A stretch of 8,180 nucleotides of DNA. It comes from Syntrophaceae bacterium. Lineage in GTDB: Bacteria > Desulfobacterota > Syntrophia > Syntrophales > Fen-1087. The position numbers and the translations under genes were made by a program. Under the pieces are notes generated by a model that did not search any database, was not told where the DNA came from, and was given only the letters and a program-made list of their open reading frames with translations. The stretch lies in assembly GCA_003161855.1 (NCBI GenBank), contig PMNM01000142.1:7636-15815 (forward strand), in the 5' to 3' direction. This document shows positions 6,426-8,180 of this stretch, piece by piece. The first letter of the stretch is position 1, and each line of letters opens with the position of its first letter.

Positions 6426-7547
6426 TCAGATAAAAACATTGTAAAATATATGCTTATCTTCCCTTTTATAGAAGGGAAGCTTCACCACTTTTGCTTTAAC
6501 ATCACGGTCACGAATCCGGATATCCATCTCCGTCTCCGGGTCCGTATAAATAGCGGGAACAAATGCCAGCCCCACCGCCTTGTTCAGGGTCGGGACAAAC
6601 GTGCCGGACGTGACTTCACCGATCTCCCGGCCATCCGTGAAGACTTTATAGCCCGCTCTGGCAATGCCCCTTTCCACCATCTCAAATCCAACAAGCTTCC
6701 GGGTGACTCCCTGTTTTTTCTGCTGAATCAAAGCCTCGCGGCCGATGAAATCCTTTTCCAGATCAATGAGCCAGCCATAAACCACTTCACAGGGTGAAAC
6801 AGTTTCACACATCTCGTGGCCGTAAAGCATCATTCCCGCTTCGAGTCGCAGGGTGTCACGCGCACCCAAACCGATGGGTTTCAAGCCCGCATCGGATCCG
6901 GCATTCAGGAGTCTGTCCCAGAGGGTCCCGATCCGCTCGCTACCGGCATAAATCTCAAAACCGTCCTCCCCGGTATAACCACTCCGGGAGACCAGAGATT
7001 GAACACCGGCCACGGCCATGTGCATCGCATGATAATACTTCAAAGGGGTCAGATCATTTTCCGTGAGGGTTTGAAGGATGGCCTGCGCCTGCGGTCCCTG
7101 TAGATCAAGCTTACCCAGTTGGTCGGTCCGATCCGTAATCTCTACATCAGAAAAGTTTCCCTCCTGTTTCCTGCTTTGAAGCCACCTGAGATCTTTATCC
7201 TTGCTGGCGGCATTCGTCACGACCATATAATGATCATCGGCCAGCTTATAAACGGTCAGATCATCGATAATGCCCCCTTGCTCGTTGGTCAGGACACTGA
7301 GTTTTATCTGACCGATGGTCTGTTTTTCAAGATTGCGGCTCATCACCCGTTGCAAAAGATCAAAGGCCTGAGGGCCTCTGACATCAATTTCACCCATATG
7401 ACAGATATCGAACAGGCCGGCTTTGGTCCGGGTGGCATGGTGTTCTTCGACAACACCCGTATACTGCACGGGCATGGCCCAGCCTCCGAAATCGATTAAT
7501 TTCGCACCGAGAGCTACATGACGGTCATAAAGAGGCGTTTTTTTCAT
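6426..7547 (-). CDS. gcvT: Aminomethyltransferase (glycine cleavage system T protein)
   Basis: This 373-residue protein is of family length. T-protein releases ammonia from aminomethyl-lipoyl-H-protein and passes the one-carbon unit to tetrahydrofolate, giving 5,10-methylene-THF. Visible landmarks are LIDFGGWAMPVQY (17-29), the active-site motif GGIIDDLTVYKL (91-102) with the catalytic Asp at 95 or 96, SRSGYTGEDGFEIY (187-200) with the folate-site Glu at about 198, and GARDTLRLEAGMMLYGHE (228-245). The last ten or so residues after LPFYK are an unremarkable tail. AGGAG lies 7 bases before the ATG. The gene starts 47 bases after the zinc-ribbon gene and ends 12 bases before gcvH, so it is probably part of one operon. 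Confidence 0.97.
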   Translation of the reverse strand: MKKTPLYDRHVALGAKLIDFGGWAMPVQYTGVVEEHHATRTKAGLFDICHMGEIDVRGPQAFDLLQRVMSRNLEKQTIGQIKLSVLTNEQGGIIDDLTVYKLADDHYMVVTNAASKDKDLRWLQSRKQEGNFSDVEITDRTDQLGKLDLQGPQAQAILQTLTENDLTPLKYYHAMHMAVAGVQSLVSRSGYTGEDGFEIYAGSERIGTLWDRLLNAGSDAGLKPIGLGARDTLRLEAGMMLYGHEMCETVSPCEVVYGWLIDLEKDFIGREALIQQKKQGVTRKLVGFEMVERGIARAGYKVFTDGREIGEVTSGTFVPTLNKAVGLAFVPAIYTDPETEMDIRIRDRDVKAKVVKLPFYKREDKHIFYNVFI

Positions 7548-7594
7548 GATCTTCTCCTGAAAACATCGATCCGGGCCGTCAGAGGAAACCGCTG

Positions 7595-7918
7595 TTACCA
7601 GAATTTATAGACAAGAGACAAAATAATGAGCACAGCCGCCACAGCGAGCAGGATATATTTTTTCTGGAAAAATTTTGATCCGACAATGACTTCTCCGCAA
7701 CTTTCGCAGATCGTCAATGTTGAACTGATGGGCTGATGACAGTGGGGGCAGCGAATAATCTGTTTTGATTCATCCTCCCTTTTCGTGACGCTTTTCTTCA
7801 ATTCCTGATGAACGTCATAGTTCCATTCACAGTCGATGGTCGGGCACTTTCCTTTGAGGGGCATGCTGTCCGTCCAGATGAAGCTTTTCAAGCAGTCGGG
7901 GCACTCCATTTTCAGCAT
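7595..7918 (-). CDS. Zinc-ribbon protein with C-terminal membrane anchor
   Basis: This 107-residue protein has no function I can name. Two zinc-binding units are visible: Cys6, Cys9, Cys25, Cys30 (MECPDCLKS, GKCPTIDCEW) and Cys57, Cys60, Cys71, Cys74 (IRCPHCHQ, CESCGE). A charged stretch (39-54) separates them. Residues about 88-104 (ILLAVAAVLIILSLVYK) form one hydrophobic helix near the C-terminus, so the zinc part probably faces the cytosol from a tail anchor. The frame runs open upstream to 8056, but I chose the ATG at 7918 because GGGAG lies 7 bases before it and the family-like sequence begins there; ATG 7909 is possible. It is first in line before gcvT (47-base gap). A link to glycine cleavage is suggested only by position. 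Such proteins are often regulatory or assembly factors, but that is inference. Confidence 0.75.
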   Translation of the reverse strand: MLKMECPDCLKSFIWTDSMPLKGKCPTIDCEWNYDVHQELKKSVTKREDESKQIIRCPHCHQPISSTLTICESCGEVIVGSKFFQKKYILLAVAAVLIILSLVYKFW

Positions 7919-7925
7919 AAGATAT

Positions 7926-7930
7926 CTCCC
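7926..7930 (-). promoter_or_regulatory. Ribosome binding site deciding the start of the zinc-ribbon gene
   Basis: GGGAG on the minus strand, 7 bases before the ATG at 7918, favours this start over the upstream ATG at 8056, which would add 46 residues of low similarity to any zinc-ribbon protein. Confidence 0.6.
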
Positions 7931-7954
7931 TGAAATTCTAAGCCCTGAATGAGC

Positions 7955-8002
7955 AATGCCCTTTTTAAGAAGGCCTGTAAATGCAACAGTCAAAGGGGCA
8001 TT
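7955..8002 (-). repeat. Inverted repeat upstream of the zinc-ribbon/gcv cluster
   Basis: On the plus strand AATGCCCTTT (7955-7964) is the reverse complement of AAAGGGGCATT (7992-8002) apart from one extra base: ten pairs with a single bulge. A smaller arm pair, CTGT and ACAG, can form within the loop. The repeat ends 36 bases before the ATG at 7918 and has no T-run after it in the gene's direction, so it is not a terminator. It could be a leader hairpin or an operator; nothing in the sequence decides. Confidence 0.45.
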
Positions 8003-8180
8003 CTGGTGAGTACTACAACTACATTGAGATTTCAAGATGTAAAAACACATTGACATCGACGATTAAATCCTTTAGCTTTTTCAAGCGATTCGCCCTGATC
8101 TGCATTAATGGATTGATTATTTCCGAAATGTGCTATATACGCTTTCCTCTAAATTTGATGATCTCGTAAAAAGTCATAAA
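8003..8180. other. Right-edge non-coding region without a recognised gene
   Basis: I see no supported gene here. Short frames on both strands have neither a ribosome binding site nor recognisable motifs. No glycine-riboswitch core is visible on the minus strand. The final 26 or so bases (TTGATGATCTCGTAAAAAGTC and what follows) resemble a dispersed intergenic motif I recall from deltaproteobacterial genomes, discussed in the findings. A promoter for the minus-strand cluster should lie here or just downstream, but none is convincing. TTGACT with TTCTTA about 16 bases later, inside the inverted repeat, is the best weak candidate. Confidence 0.4.

Noticed and set aside
7919..8056. 46-residue N-terminal extension of the zinc-ribbon protein
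   Set aside because: A good RBS sits before ATG 7918, and the extension has no convincing start signal and covers the inverted repeat.
7919..8180. Glycine riboswitch upstream of the gcv cluster
   Set aside because: No recognisable glycine aptamer core or tandem arrangement on the minus strand.

Overview
The window looks like chromosomal DNA of an anaerobic or facultative Gram-negative bacterium. A deltaproteobacterial (Desulfobacterota, Syntrophus-like) source is my best guess. It rests on the split glycine decarboxylase subunit (GcvPA), the lysine/alanine-rich histone-H1-like peptide, the exported transglutaminase-like protein and the moderate GC content. This is inference from gene types, not from a marker gene. 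I see no rRNA, tRNA, CRISPR array, insertion sequence or phage gene.

Left part (1-2181, plus strand): the 3' portion of a family-1/4-type glycosyltransferase enters from the left edge. It is followed by an AT-rich spacer with a plausible promoter, a 59-residue Lys/Ala-rich H1-like protein with a strong ribosome binding site, and a good rho-independent terminator. A possible small Cys-rich ORF follows, then a PIG-L/LmbE-type zinc deacetylase. The glycosyltransferase and deacetylase fit glycan or surface-sugar metabolism, but they are separated by a terminator and probably not co-transcribed.

Middle part (2210-4525, minus strand, convergent with the deacetylase): a stand-alone pyruvate-kinase C-terminal-domain protein is followed after 24 bases by a secreted transglutaminase-like protein of 566 residues. 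These two are probably one transcript.

Right part (4659-7918, minus strand): a zinc-ribbon protein with a C-terminal membrane anchor precedes gcvT, gcvH and gcvPA, closely spaced and probably one operon. T-protein, lipoyl carrier H-protein and the N-terminal half of P-protein would act together in glycine cleavage (or its reversal). The expected next gene, gcvPB, which carries the PLP lysine, is not there: the next gene downstream is the pyruvate-kinase-domain protein. No glycine riboswitch is recognisable upstream.

The main points for a second look are the missing gcvPB, the H1-like peptide with overlapping alternative hairpins after it, the small Cys-rich ORF, the zinc-ribbon gene heading the gcv cluster, and an inverted repeat just upstream of that gene. 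I see no clear evidence for a wholly new system.
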